A stretch of DNA of 33,888 nucleotides from NCBI GenBank assembly GCA_041689995.1, contig JBDNFD010000021.1, positions 1 through 33,888 of the forward strand, written 5' to 3'. The DNA comes from DASSWG01 sp041689995 (lineage in GTDB: Bacteria > Bacteroidota > Bacteroidia > Flavobacteriales > Flavobacteriaceae). Position 1 is the stretch's first letter. Each line of letters opens with the position of its first letter. Both the position numbers and the translations under genes were made by a program. The notes under the pieces are model-generated. The model saw nothing but the letters and a program-made list of their open reading frames with translations. It ran no database searches and had not been told where the DNA came from. Below are positions 6,301 through 14,692 of this stretch, one piece after another.

Positions 6301-7602
6301 TTAAAAACTTACATCTATGATAAATTCTCCTTCGGTTATATCAATGATCTCTCCGGTGCTATTCTCCACTTGAAAATGAAAGGTTCCCTTTACAACTTCA
6401 TTTACCACAGATGTGATAATTATTTCACCGGAATCGGGAATGGCGTCATATTCCATTTCTGTGCCAGGTGCGGTTTCAATGGTATAAGTTGCAGAATACA
6501 TAGCTGGAGGGGCCGTAACAGGATAAATTCCTTCGGAAACATTTTCAGGGAAAATTATACGTATTTCTTCATCCAAATCATTGCTGAAATTAACCTGAAT
6601 AGTGCCACTTACAAAAACAACGGGAAAAATGGTTGCATCGAAAGGTTCTCCATTAATCAAGGCGGAGGCAGAATCTGGGGAAGCCGTGGTTGAAAAGTTT
6701 ATATCTTGAAAAATTCCATTGGTCATTTCAATATCAGCGGCCGAACCAAAAAATTCGGTCAAAATCCCAGAAAAATCCCCTGAAACCTTTCCGTTTGCCA
6801 TATCCAATGATGTTATATTTATGGTTCCGTCAGAAGTGTGGTAAGCCAAACTCTCATCATCTGTGATATCTGGGTCGTAAATTACCAAGGCATCTTCATC
6901 GTTCAAAAGACTAAAACTTCCTAATTGCGGATCGAAAATTTGAAAACCTATTTGCCGAATGCCGTTTGTGGCATTAATCTTCAGACCATCAGCATTCAAC
7001 GAAGCAGTAATTGTTTCACCTACAAGAAGTTCTCCATCAAGTTCCACCTGAAAAATTCCTACCTCTGGTTCAGGGTTTATATCGGTTTGAAGAGGAACAT
7101 TTTCAAAAGTACCGTTGTTAAAAACTTTGGTTTCTGTGCCGAGGCTTTCATCCTCTGGATCCAAATATCGCGATGCAATAAACTCGAAAGTACCGGAAAC
7201 TACGTGGTTTTCGATATCATATTTTGAGATTTCTATTTTGGCAATGGTGTCGTTTTCGAATTCATTGAGATATAAGTTGGAATCATCAGCTGGTAAATAA
7301 GTAGCAGAACCATCCAAATTACTTGGAAACAAAGAATAATTCCCTATCCCCGCACCAGAAAAAGAAAGTGTTACCGCCTCGCCATCGTTTTTTACACCAG
7401 CAATAGTAGTGCGACCCAGAACAGTTATAGCGGTTGAATGATCGGCAACAAATGTTTGTCCATCAATATCGACTTTAAAACTGGCAATGAGTGGTTCCGG
7501 TGTTTCTCCAAATTCCCCCTCTAAAGGTTCGTTTTCACAAGAAATCAGAGAAAATATGGCGGCAAAGACCATTATCAATTTAAACAGTGGGTGGTTTTTC
7601 AT
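6301..7602 (-). CDS. lipoprotein with three tandem DUF6252-like domains
   Basis: The 433-residue lipoprotein precursor has its lipobox ending at Cys22, followed by an acidic stretch (ENEPLEGEFGE). Such a stretch in this phylum often acts as a surface-export signal. The rest is three similar beta-rich modules, at about 38-170, 180-300 and 310-433. Each begins with a 'VDIDGQTF'-type strand and ends with 'GTFEF ... G.F..V'. The repeated phrases KVSGDF, VVSGTFEF and VVKGTFHF mark the module ends. I recognise the pattern as DUF6252. The function is unknown; binding of a surface ligand is a guess. It has a -7 element at 7630-7637 and its own terminator, so it is probably a single-gene unit. Confidence 0.78.
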   Translation of the reverse strand: MKNHPLFKLIMVFAAIFSLISCENEPLEGEFGETPEPLIASFKVDIDGQTFVADHSTAITVLGRTTIAGVKNDGEAVTLSFSGAGIGNYSLFPSNLDGSATYLPADDSNLYLNEFENDTIAKIEISKYDIENHVVSGTFEFIASRYLDPEDESLGTETKVFNNGTFENVPLQTDINPEPEVGIFQVELDGELLVGETITASLNADGLKINATNGIRQIGFQIFDPQLGSFSLLNDEDALVIYDPDITDDESLAYHTSDGTINITSLDMANGKVSGDFSGILTEFFGSAADIEMTNGIFQDINFSTTASPDSASALINGEPFDATIFPVVFVSGTIQVNFSNDLDEEIRIIFPENVSEGIYPVTAPPAMYSATYTIETAPGTEMEYDAIPDSGEIIITSVVNEVVKGTFHFQVENSTGEIIDITEGEFIIDVSF

Positions 7603-7629
7603 AGTATATTATATTTTTTTGGGGTGAGG

Positions 7630-7637
7630 CAAACTTA
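7630..7637 (-). promoter_or_regulatory. -7 promoter element (TAAGTTTG) of the DUF6252 lipoprotein gene
   Basis: This minus-strand TAAGTTTG fits TAnnTTTG and lies 27 bases upstream of the ATG at 7602, inside the short gap after the MFS gene. No convincing -33 element is seen. Confidence 0.45.
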
Positions 7638-7644
7638 ATCAAAT

Positions 7645-8970
7645 TTATTGGAAATTTTTCATATTTCTACAACGAAACAACAGCCCAACGCCTATCACAA
7701 AGAACACTACCAAAAATAAAAGGGAATAGCGTATGCTTCCAGTAATTTGCGCCACGAATCCATAACTGAACATTCCAATGACAATTCCAATCTTTTCTGA
7801 AACATCATAAAAACTGAAATAAGATGCTGTGTCCTCTGCATTTTCGGGAAGAAGCATGGAGTAAGTTGAGCGGGATAATGCTTGAATTCCCCCCATAACG
7901 AGTCCCACGCTCGCGGCGGCGAAATAAAATTGAAATGGCGTGGTAATAAAATAGGCATAAATGCAAATGGCGATCCATATAAAATTAATGAAAATCAAAA
8001 TAAGGATATTTCCATATTTTGTCGCTGCTTTTGCGGTTATGGTTGCGCCCAAAATAGCGATTAGCTGAATTAATAGAATACTGACGATTAATCCCGTTGT
8101 GGGATCCTGCGTGCCCCAATCCAGTTCTTCGATGCCGAAATAAGTGGCGATCAGCATAATAGTTTGTACCGCCATGCTGTAAACGAAAAAAGCAGATAAA
8201 AATCGAACGAGTTTTTGGTTGGTTCTTATTTTTTCATAAATCTTTTTCAATTCCCTGAAACCGTTCAAAAGTACCGATCTGACCAAGGGTTGTTTTTTGT
8301 TTCCTTTTGGCAAATAATAATAAGTATATTGGCTGAATCCGATCCACCACAACCCAGTTAAAACAAATGATAAACGAGTGGGCAAATCTTCATTTTGAAA
8401 TCCAAAACTTTTGTGGAGTAAAATCATCGCCAAGCAAACCACCAGAAGAATAACACTTCCGATATAACCGAGGGAATAGCCTTGGGCGCTGACTTTATTT
8501 TGTTGTTCGGGGAAAGCAATATCCGGAAGATAGGAATTGTAGAACACCAAACTTCCCCAAAAACCAATCAATGCCATAAAATAACACAACAATCCGAACC
8601 ATAGAAATTCCAAGCTGAACCAAAATAATCCGATACAAGATAGTGCGCCCAGATAGCAGAAAAATTGCAGGAATATTTTCTTGTTTCCAACATAATCGGC
8701 AATCCCGCTCAAGAAAGGACTTAAGATTGAAACAACCAGAAAAGCGATTCCGGTTGTGTAGCTGATCAAGGTATCATTATTGAAATCGAATCCCCAAAAG
8801 TGAACGGTGTCACTAAGAATTTTACCCTGATCGTCTTTCGTCAAAGTTAATGCTCCATAAAAAATAGGAAAAATCGCAGAAGATATAACGAGGCTATAAA
8901 CTGAATTCGCCCAGTCATAAAACGCCCAAGCGTGCAGTAGCTTTTTGTGTCCTTTTGGCAATTGCTTCAT
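7645..8970 (-). CDS. MFS transporter, UMF1 (Atg22-like) family
   Basis: The 441-residue protein has about twelve membrane segments. Its N-terminus, HAWAFYDWANSVYSLVISSAIFP, is the hallmark of the UMF1/Atg22-like branch of the major facilitator superfamily. SILSPFLSGIADYVGNKK (about 72-89) is the loop 2-3 MFS motif. The middle has a basic cytoplasmic loop (about 215-240), as usual between the two six-helix halves. ALSRSTYSMLLPENAEDTASYF is a conserved late block. Bacterial members have no firmly known substrate; yeast Atg22 exports amino acids from the vacuole. It stands alone, 165 bases downstream of the M48 gene on the same strand, with AT-rich sequence between. That gap includes three tandem copies of TTCTAATA at 9102-9125. 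Confidence 0.9.
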   Translation of the reverse strand: MKQLPKGHKKLLHAWAFYDWANSVYSLVISSAIFPIFYGALTLTKDDQGKILSDTVHFWGFDFNNDTLISYTTGIAFLVVSILSPFLSGIADYVGNKKIFLQFFCYLGALSCIGLFWFSLEFLWFGLLCYFMALIGFWGSLVFYNSYLPDIAFPEQQNKVSAQGYSLGYIGSVILLVVCLAMILLHKSFGFQNEDLPTRLSFVLTGLWWIGFSQYTYYYLPKGNKKQPLVRSVLLNGFRELKKIYEKIRTNQKLVRFLSAFFVYSMAVQTIMLIATYFGIEELDWGTQDPTTGLIVSILLIQLIAILGATITAKAATKYGNILILIFINFIWIAICIYAYFITTPFQFYFAAASVGLVMGGIQALSRSTYSMLLPENAEDTASYFSFYDVSEKIGIVIGMFSYGFVAQITGSIRYSLLFLVVFFVIGVGLLFRCRNMKNFQ

Positions 8971-9136
8971 GCCCTAAAAATAGAAAAAGCTATACTATAA
9001 GGACAACTTTTTTATATTTTTTTTGTGGCAAACTGAAGACTAACATAATTAGCAGAAAAACCAAAAATATTTCAAGAAATCAAGATTATTAAAAAACTGA
9101 TTTCTAATATTCTAATATTCTAATATTTGCTTTGAC

Positions 9137-9949
9137 CTATTTGAAAGAAGTTACCCCAAATTTCCTCGCTTCGGCTTTGGCATTTTGCACCCAAGATTGC
9201 AAATTGTCTATCCTTGTATCATAAGAAGGGTGCGTGCTAAGAAATTCAGGGGGTTGTGCACCTCCAGCTTTGGCCATGCGATACCACAAATTGACGGCCT
9301 CTTGCGGATCATAACCAGCAATGGCCATTAATGTTAACCCAATTTTATCGGCTTCGGTTTCATTGCTTCGGCCAAAAGGCAACATTATTCCGAATTGGGT
9401 TCCTAAACCATAAGCGGTAGAGAATATTTGTTGATTTTCGGAATTCGCGGTGGCAACAGATAAACCAACTGCGCCCAATTGTTGCAATTCAGCAGCGCTC
9501 ATTCGCTGTTGTCCGTGATTGGCTAGTGCATGAGCAACTTCGTGACCAAGAATAGCGGCCAACCCAGCTTTACTTTTTGCGATTGGAAGAATGCCCGTAT
9601 ATACGGCTATTTTTCCTCCGGGCATGCACCACGCATTTATTTCATCACTTTGAATCAAGGTATATTCCCACTGGTAATTTTTTAAATAACCCTTATATCC
9701 ATTGGCGTTCAAGTAGATTTCGGCCGCATGAGCTATATCTTGCCCAACATTGGTGACCATCTGCGCATCATTGGTCCCCCGAATCACATTACTCTCATCC
9801 AAAACTTGGTCATATTGTTGAAAAGCCATTGGAAATATCTGCGAATTTGGTACCAGGGCCAAGGTCTTTTTCCCCGTAAACGGATTCACCGCACAGGCAA
9901 CCGCAAATAAAAATAGTCCGATCGCACCAATTTTTTTGTAGATTTTCAT
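9137..9949 (-). CDS. M48 family zinc metallopeptidase, lipoprotein
   Basis: The 270-residue precursor has a lipobox ending at Cys19 (AVAC). The zinc site is HEVAH at 136-140 with the third ligand Glu199 in NETEADKIG, the M48 pattern. WCMPGGKIAVYTGI (107-120) is the conserved edge strand. The length and layout match the small periplasmic M48B lipoproteins related to LoiP and BepA of E. coli, which degrade or help fold outer-membrane proteins. No TPR domain follows, so it is closer to LoiP. A Cys108 before the active site is common in this group. It is probably attached to the periplasmic face of the outer membrane. Confidence 0.92.
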   Translation of the reverse strand: MKIYKKIGAIGLFLFAVACAVNPFTGKKTLALVPNSQIFPMAFQQYDQVLDESNVIRGTNDAQMVTNVGQDIAHAAEIYLNANGYKGYLKNYQWEYTLIQSDEINAWCMPGGKIAVYTGILPIAKSKAGLAAILGHEVAHALANHGQQRMSAAELQQLGAVGLSVATANSENQQIFSTAYGLGTQFGIMLPFGRSNETEADKIGLTLMAIAGYDPQEAVNLWYRMAKAGGAQPPEFLSTHPSYDTRIDNLQSWVQNAKAEARKFGVTSFK

Positions 9950-10124
9950 TTTTTTATTTTTTTATTCAAGAGTAAAATTACAATATAGCTGGCTTTCGAC
10001 ACATAAATTTATCACCGTTTTAACAAGATTAAACATTATTTTAAGGCAAAATGGGTGTAATTTTATATTTCTAAATTCGAATAAAAAGCTAGTAGTCATT
10101 AGCTTATATTTCAACAAAATTATA

Positions 10125-10520
10125 ATGGAAAATAAAAATAAAAATAAAATGGGAACAGATTGGAAATCAGTATTATCTGATGAACAATACCGGGTTTTGC
10201 GTGAAAAAGGCACGGAACACCCGCATACCGGAAAATACAATCAGCATTTCGAAAATGGAAGTTATCATTGTGCTGCTTGTGATGCAAAACTGTTTGAAAG
10301 TGACACGAAATTCAAAAGTAATTGTGGTTGGCCCAGTTTTGATGAAGCCATTGAAGGTTCCGTTGAATATAAGAAAGACGCCAGTTTTGGAATGATTCGA
10401 ACCGAGGTGGTTTGCGCCAATTGTGGTGGGCATTTGGGCCATGTTTTTAACGATGGTCCCAGCGATACCGGAGAACGGTTTTGTGTAAATTCAGTGAGTA
10501 TTCATTTTGAAAAATCCTAA
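10125..10520 (+). CDS. msrB: peptide-methionine (R)-S-oxide reductase
   Basis: The 131-residue cytoplasmic enzyme reduces methionine R-sulfoxide in proteins. The structural zinc is held by Cys49, Cys52, Cys97 and Cys100 (CAAC and CANC). The catalytic cysteine is Cys120 in GERFCVNS. GWPSF (68-72) and GGHLGHVF (101-108) are conserved substrate-site blocks. Cys67 is a possible resolving residue. The start could be the ATG at 10125 or the one eight codons later; the extra residues are Asn/Lys-rich. The next gene starts 9 bases after the stop, so they may share a transcript. No msrA is visible. Confidence 0.95.
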   Translation: MENKNKNKMGTDWKSVLSDEQYRVLREKGTEHPHTGKYNQHFENGSYHCAACDAKLFESDTKFKSNCGWPSFDEAIEGSVEYKKDASFGMIRTEVVCANCGGHLGHVFNDGPSDTGERFCVNSVSIHFEKS

Positions 10521-10529
10521 AAAAAAGCG

Positions 10530-11069
10530 ATGAAAAAATTATTTTTTGGCCTATGTGGCACGTTATTATTGATGGCCTGTGAAGGCAGTACTGGGCCGGC
10601 AGGACCTACCGGACCGCAAGGCCCTTATATTGTAGGAAGCGTTTTTGAAATTGCCGATGTGGATTTCAATCCCGGGAATGAATATTCATTTTTGGGTTAT
10701 TTCTCCGATTATGTGCCAGCAAATGTTGAAATATATTCATCCGATGTGGTTTTGATCTATCTGAATGAAGGCTTGGTGAATGGAAATGACATTTGGAGTT
10801 TGATGCCCCAAACGTTTTATCTTGCAGGAGGAGGAACTTTTCAGTACAATTATAATCAATCGGTGAACGATTTTGAAATTTATTTGCAAGGCAATGTGAA
10901 TTTAGATGCGCTTCCCGCGAGTTATACCCAAAATCAAATTTTTAGAATTGCAATTCTTCCCGCTGATTTTGCAACTGGGGGTAAGGTGAATATTGAAAAT
11001 TACGATTCGGTAATTTCTGCTTTAAAAACTCAAAATCCAGATTTTAAGATTTTTCAGTTGAAAAAGTAG
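10530..11069 (+). CDS. lipoprotein with short collagen-like Gly-X-Y tract
   Basis: The 179-residue lipoprotein precursor has a lipobox ending at Cys17 (LLMAC). Directly after it come five Gly-X-Y triplets (19-33, GSTGPAGPTGPQGP), too few for a stable triple helix alone but typical of a small flavobacterial lipoprotein group. The rest (about 34-179) is beta-rich, with no known catalytic motif. It follows msrB by 9 bases and ends before a strong terminator at 11089-11124. The collagen-like tract may space the domain off the membrane. Function is unknown. Confidence 0.75.
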   Translation: MKKLFFGLCGTLLLMACEGSTGPAGPTGPQGPYIVGSVFEIADVDFNPGNEYSFLGYFSDYVPANVEIYSSDVVLIYLNEGLVNGNDIWSLMPQTFYLAGGGTFQYNYNQSVNDFEIYLQGNVNLDALPASYTQNQIFRIAILPADFATGGKVNIENYDSVISALKTQNPDFKIFQLKK

Positions 11070-11088
11070 GTTCAAATTTATAAAGAAG

Positions 11089-11124
11089 AAAAGCACATTT
11101 CAAATTGCTGAAATGTGCTTTTTT
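11089..11124. terminator. bidirectional terminator between convergent genes
   Basis: This is a perfect 14-bp stem (AAAAGCACATTTCA and TGAAATGTGCTTTT) with loop AATTGC and a T-run on the plus strand; the A-rich left flank gives a T-run on the minus strand. It lies between the collagen-like lipoprotein (+) and the endonuclease gene (-). Confidence 0.8.
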
Positions 11125-11151
11125 ATTGCTATTAACTAAATTAGAAAATGA

Positions 11152-12237
11152 TTATCTTCTGATTAATTTTCTCGTCTGAAAAGTATTTTGATTGGAAACT
11201 TTGATCAAATAAACCCCCGATTTGAGTCCACCGATATTCATTTGTATTTCAGGATCCGTGGTGTTTTTTTCGTAGATTTTTTTACCCGACAAATCAAATA
11301 TACTAATTGTTGTCTTTCCGTTTGGAATAAACTGAAAGTTCAAAACATTTGTTGAAACCGGGTTCGGATAAATCTCAAAAGTTTTCTTTACTTGTGTATT
11401 TATTCCCCAATTTTCATCCCAAATCATGTTCACATATTCCGGATGATCAATGAACGGATTCGCATTTCCTTGATAATTGTAAGCATCGTTGTTACGATCG
11501 ATTTCTCTTTGTGAAACCGGGTCGTTGGCGTTCCAAGTGAGCAACATATCAACCACCCAATCTTCAAAAACCTGATCAGAAGAACCATCTAATGTCGGCA
11601 TGCTGCCATCATTCGCATTTTCCCAAGAACCAATGATATCTTCATATCGCGTGGCCATATAAAAATAAACGCGGGCAATATCCCCTTTAAATTCATCGAT
11701 CGGTTCGAAAACGGTTCCATTATATCCCGGAAAGGTGTTATTTCCCCTTTTTGAACCATTTTCAGAAGTATAATTTGCGGTTCCCACTTCGCCAAAAGGA
11801 AGATGCCCGCGCACGCCGTTCACATAACCATCCGTGGGATAAATATGATGCATATCCGTAACCATTGGCGCATTTTCGTTAAACCAGCTTTTGGGTATTA
11901 AATGCTCACGATTATAACAGTCCGATTCTTCGGAATAATTCCCGCATTGCTCCGTAACAAAGGTGAATTCATACGGATCGTTCCCATTGGGGTTCTCTGA
12001 ATAAATATCGAGGACAGTTCCGTCATTTTCATAATATTGATCGTCATCGGAAGTTTGAAAAATGGTCCAAAGCGCTTCATAACTCTGCGGATTATGCCCG
12101 TTACTGACAATATCATGAAGCTTGGTTTTTAAAGTATATCCGGTCAAACCTTCGGCAGAATCATAATAATTTGAAGGAATTTGTGCGTATGACATTAATC
12201 CGCCCAAAAGAAACAGTGCAAGTATTTTTATTTTCAT
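11152..12237 (-). CDS. secreted endonuclease I family nuclease with T9SS sorting domain
   Basis: The 361-residue protein has a signal peptide cut near SYAQ (18-19). The nuclease part has CYNREHLIPKSWF (107-119) and DMHHIYPTDGYVNGVRGHLPFGEV (128-151). His and Asn residues of this beta-beta-alpha-metal site match the endonuclease I/EndA family, which cleaves DNA and RNA without sequence preference. From about 285 a C-terminal domain begins with FEIYPNPVS and ends GVYLIKVSNQNTFQTRKLIRR, the type A sorting signal of the type IX secretion system. The protein is therefore probably released or attached at the cell surface, where it would digest extracellular DNA for phosphate or nutrients. It is convergent with the gene at 10530 and is probably a single-gene unit. 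Confidence 0.93.
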   Translation of the reverse strand: MKIKILALFLLGGLMSYAQIPSNYYDSAEGLTGYTLKTKLHDIVSNGHNPQSYEALWTIFQTSDDDQYYENDGTVLDIYSENPNGNDPYEFTFVTEQCGNYSEESDCYNREHLIPKSWFNENAPMVTDMHHIYPTDGYVNGVRGHLPFGEVGTANYTSENGSKRGNNTFPGYNGTVFEPIDEFKGDIARVYFYMATRYEDIIGSWENANDGSMPTLDGSSDQVFEDWVVDMLLTWNANDPVSQREIDRNNDAYNYQGNANPFIDHPEYVNMIWDENWGINTQVKKTFEIYPNPVSTNVLNFQFIPNGKTTISIFDLSGKKIYEKNTTDPEIQMNIGGLKSGVYLIKVSNQNTFQTRKLIRR

Positions 12238-12306
12238 TTATTAAATCTTTTGTTTGAATAAAGTGATCCAATAATATACAGATCAATTATTTATACATTT
12301 ATAGAA

Positions 12307-13518
12307 TTATATTTTCTTTTCCAAAAGCGCCATATAAAACCCATCATAACCACTTTCGTGAGAAAGGATGGTTTTATCCTTCACAAAAATCCAGTCTTTA
12401 GAATTTTCTTCGTTTAAAAAGTTGAGTACTTGTTTCTTGTTTTCCGAAGGAAGAATAGAACAAGTGGCATAAACCATTTTTCCACCCGGTTTCACCATTT
12501 TAGAATAGCGGTCCAATATTTCGGCTTGTGTGTTTCGCAATTTTTCCAAAAACTCTGGCTGCAATTTCCATTTTGCATCGGGATTTCGGCTCAAAACGCC
12601 CAATCCGCTGCAAGGAGAGTCGATTAAAAGCCGGTCGGCCGTTTCATATAATTTCTTGATGATTTTTGTGGAAGTGATCAAACGCGGTTCAATATTATAA
12701 GCTCCCGCGCGACGCGCCCTTCGTTTAAGTTCTTTCAATTTATTTTCATAAATATCCATCGCGATCACTTGCCCTTGATTTTCCATTAATGCGGACAAAT
12801 GAAGGCTTTTTCCGCCCGCACCGGCGCAAGCATCGATGACGCGCATTCCGGGTTTTACTTCTAAAAATTCCGAAACCAATTGGGAAGAGGCGTCTTGTAC
12901 TTCAAAAAAACCTTTTTTGAAAACATCAGTGCCAAAAACATTGGCCCGTTCTTCCAGTTCTAAGGCGTCCTTGTATTTTTTTATGGAAGTTGTTGCTATT
13001 CCTTCATTGGAGAGTTCATTCCGCAATTCCGATTTTGTGGTTTTTAAGGTATTTGTGCGCAAAACAACCGGCGCTTGCTTGTTCAAAGCGTGAATTTCCG
13101 CGTCCCATTTTTCACCCAATTCTTTTTCCCCCAACTCGTCCAACCAATCTGGAATGGATTCCCGAAATTTTCTGATTTTGCTCAGTTCATCGAAACGTCC
13201 TTTTATTCGTCGGGTAGGGGTGGGTTCAATTTGTTTCCAATCTGGAAGTTCAATTCCGCGAAGCGTGGCCCAAACAGCAAATACTCGAAATAAATTCTCT
13301 CTGGAAAAAGGTTCTTTTACTTTGGCAATTTCCGTATAAAGCCGTTTCCACCGAACAATTTCATAAGTGGTTTCAGCAATAAAAGCACGGTCGCGTGCGC
13401 CCCAACGTTTGTCGCGTTTTAAAGCTTTACCAATTTCTTTATCGGCATATTTTCCTTCGTTGAAAATTGCTTTTAAAGCATCGATCACGGCAAATACAAG
13501 ATTTCTGTGTAAGCGCAT
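12307..13518 (-). CDS. RsmB/NOP family RNA (cytosine-5) methyltransferase
   Basis: The 403-residue protein has an N-terminal NusB-like helical region (about 1-125) followed by a SAM-dependent methyltransferase fold. Motif I is VIDACAGAGGKSLHL (227-241), preceded by the conserved QDASSQLVSEFL. The PC motif is DSPCSGLG (300-307, Cys303) and the catalytic TC motif is VYATCSILPSEN (349-360, Cys353). In RsmB the TC cysteine attacks cytosine 967 of 16S rRNA and the PC cysteine aids release. The target here is probably rRNA but could be another site. A -7 element lies at 13536-13543. The ATG at 13518 is 17 bases from it, giving a very short leader. Confidence 0.92.
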   Translation of the reverse strand: MRLHRNLVFAVIDALKAIFNEGKYADKEIGKALKRDKRWGARDRAFIAETTYEIVRWKRLYTEIAKVKEPFSRENLFRVFAVWATLRGIELPDWKQIEPTPTRRIKGRFDELSKIRKFRESIPDWLDELGEKELGEKWDAEIHALNKQAPVVLRTNTLKTTKSELRNELSNEGIATTSIKKYKDALELEERANVFGTDVFKKGFFEVQDASSQLVSEFLEVKPGMRVIDACAGAGGKSLHLSALMENQGQVIAMDIYENKLKELKRRARRAGAYNIEPRLITSTKIIKKLYETADRLLIDSPCSGLGVLSRNPDAKWKLQPEFLEKLRNTQAEILDRYSKMVKPGGKMVYATCSILPSENKKQVLNFLNEENSKDWIFVKDKTILSHESGYDGFYMALLEKKI

Positions 13519-13535
13519 TTTTTTTCTTTAGCGCG

Positions 13536-13543
13536 CAAAGATA
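13536..13543 (-). promoter_or_regulatory. -7 promoter element (TATCTTTG) of the RNA methyltransferase gene
   Basis: This is a perfect TAnnTTTG on the minus strand. It pairs back-to-back with the same word on the plus strand at 13565-13572, defining a compact divergent promoter region of about 70 bases. Confidence 0.6.
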
Positions 13544-13564
13544 AGGTATTAAACCCGAAAAGTT

Positions 13565-13572
13565 TATCTTTG
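13565..13572 (+). promoter_or_regulatory. -7 promoter element (TATCTTTG) of the Asp-box lipoprotein gene
   Basis: This is a perfect TAnnTTTG, 16 bases before the ATG at 13589, so the leader is very short. It is divergent from the identical element at 13536-13543. Confidence 0.6.
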
Positions 13573-13588
13573 GATTTTAATTTCAGCT

Positions 13589-14638
13589 ATGCGTTTCTTC
13601 TGGTTGTGTTTGCTCGTTTGCCTATTTTTTGGATGTAAAAGCCCTCAAAAAAAACTTGTGGAAAATAATACTTTTTCAAGCCTAAAAATCATTCCTGTTT
13701 TGGAAGATTCCATTAGTGTTCGCGCGTTGGAATTGAAAGATGATTTTTTGTTTTACGCCGGGAGTAATGGAAAATATGGATATATCAGTCTAAAAGATTT
13801 TAATGAAAAATATCAGTTTCAAATTCCAGGTGATCCATTTCCTGAATTTCGTGCCACCGGAATAACAGAAAATACTGATTTCATTTTATCCGTGGGAAAT
13901 CCGGCTTTGCTTTATGAAGTGAATATTTCGGGCGAACAGAGTTTAAAGTATAGTGAGAACGACGAAAAGGTGTTTTATGATTCCATGAAATTTTGGAACG
14001 CGAAAGAGGGAATTGCGATGGGCGATCCCACAGATAATTGCATGTCCATCATTATTACCCGAAATGGTGGGGAAACATGGCGAAAAATCCCTTGTTCCGT
14101 TTTGCCGAAAACCGCTCCCGATGAAGCCGCTTTTGCTGCCAGCAATTCCAATATTGACATAATTGGAAATAAAACTTGGTTGATTTCGGGAGGCGTAAAA
14201 TCCCGGGTTTATTTTTCTGCGGATAAAGGAAAAACGTGGGAAGTTTTCAATACACCTTTAATTCAAGGAAAATCGACCACCGGCGGTTATTCCATAGATT
14301 TTTACAATGACAGAATCGGTGTGATTTTTGGCGGTGATTATACGGCAATGGATGAAAACCAAGCCAACAAGGCAATTACTTATGATGGCGGAAAAACCTG
14401 GAAACTTTTGGCCGTTGGTGAAATTCCCGGCTATAAAAGTTGTGTGCAATTTGTTCCAAATAGTGGAGGGAAAGAATTAGTGGCCGTGGGTCCTACCGGA
14501 ATAGCTTATTCTTCCGATATGGGAAAGACTTGGAAAGAAATATCGGATGAAGGTTTTTATAGCCTGCGTTTTTTCAATGGTTCCACTGCGTACGCCGCCG
14601 GAAAAAATAGAATATGTAAATTGCTTTTCGAAAAATAA
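13589..14638 (+). CDS. Asp-box (BNR repeat) beta-propeller lipoprotein
   Basis: The 349-residue lipoprotein precursor has its lipobox ending at Cys16 (FFGC). Four Asp-box turns of the S/TxDxGxTW type are visible: TRNGGETWR, SADKGKTWE, TYDGGKTWK and SSDMGKTWK. They indicate a beta-propeller like those of sialidases and photosystem II assembly factor Ycf48. The sialidase Arg triad and FRIP motif are not visible, so enzymatic activity is doubtful. Such proteins are often annotated as oxidoreductases in Flavobacteriia without evidence. It is on its own promoter, 54 bases upstream of rpe on the same strand. Confidence 0.82.
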   Translation: MRFFWLCLLVCLFFGCKSPQKKLVENNTFSSLKIIPVLEDSISVRALELKDDFLFYAGSNGKYGYISLKDFNEKYQFQIPGDPFPEFRATGITENTDFILSVGNPALLYEVNISGEQSLKYSENDEKVFYDSMKFWNAKEGIAMGDPTDNCMSIIITRNGGETWRKIPCSVLPKTAPDEAAFAASNSNIDIIGNKTWLISGGVKSRVYFSADKGKTWEVFNTPLIQGKSTTGGYSIDFYNDRIGVIFGGDYTAMDENQANKAITYDGGKTWKLLAVGEIPGYKSCVQFVPNSGGKELVAVGPTGIAYSSDMGKTWKEISDEGFYSLRFFNGSTAYAAGKNRICKLLFEK

Positions 14639-14667
14639 AAAATCTGCGACATGGTTGCGCAATTTCG

Positions 14668-14675
14668 TATTTTTG
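14668..14675 (+). promoter_or_regulatory. -7 promoter element (TATTTTTG) of rpe
   Basis: TATTTTTG fits TAnnTTTG and lies 17 bases before the rpe ATG in the short gap after the Asp-box gene. No -33 element is clear. Confidence 0.5.
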
Positions 14676-14692
14676 CATAAAATATTTATTTT

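Noticed and set aside
9102..9125. Three tandem copies of TTCTAATA
   Set aside because: Short AT-rich slippage product in an intergenic gap; no sign of function.
9962..10240. 92-codon minus-strand open frame over the msrB start
   Set aside because: It overlaps the certain msrB gene on the other strand, has no family match and mixed low-quality composition. It is a shadow frame.
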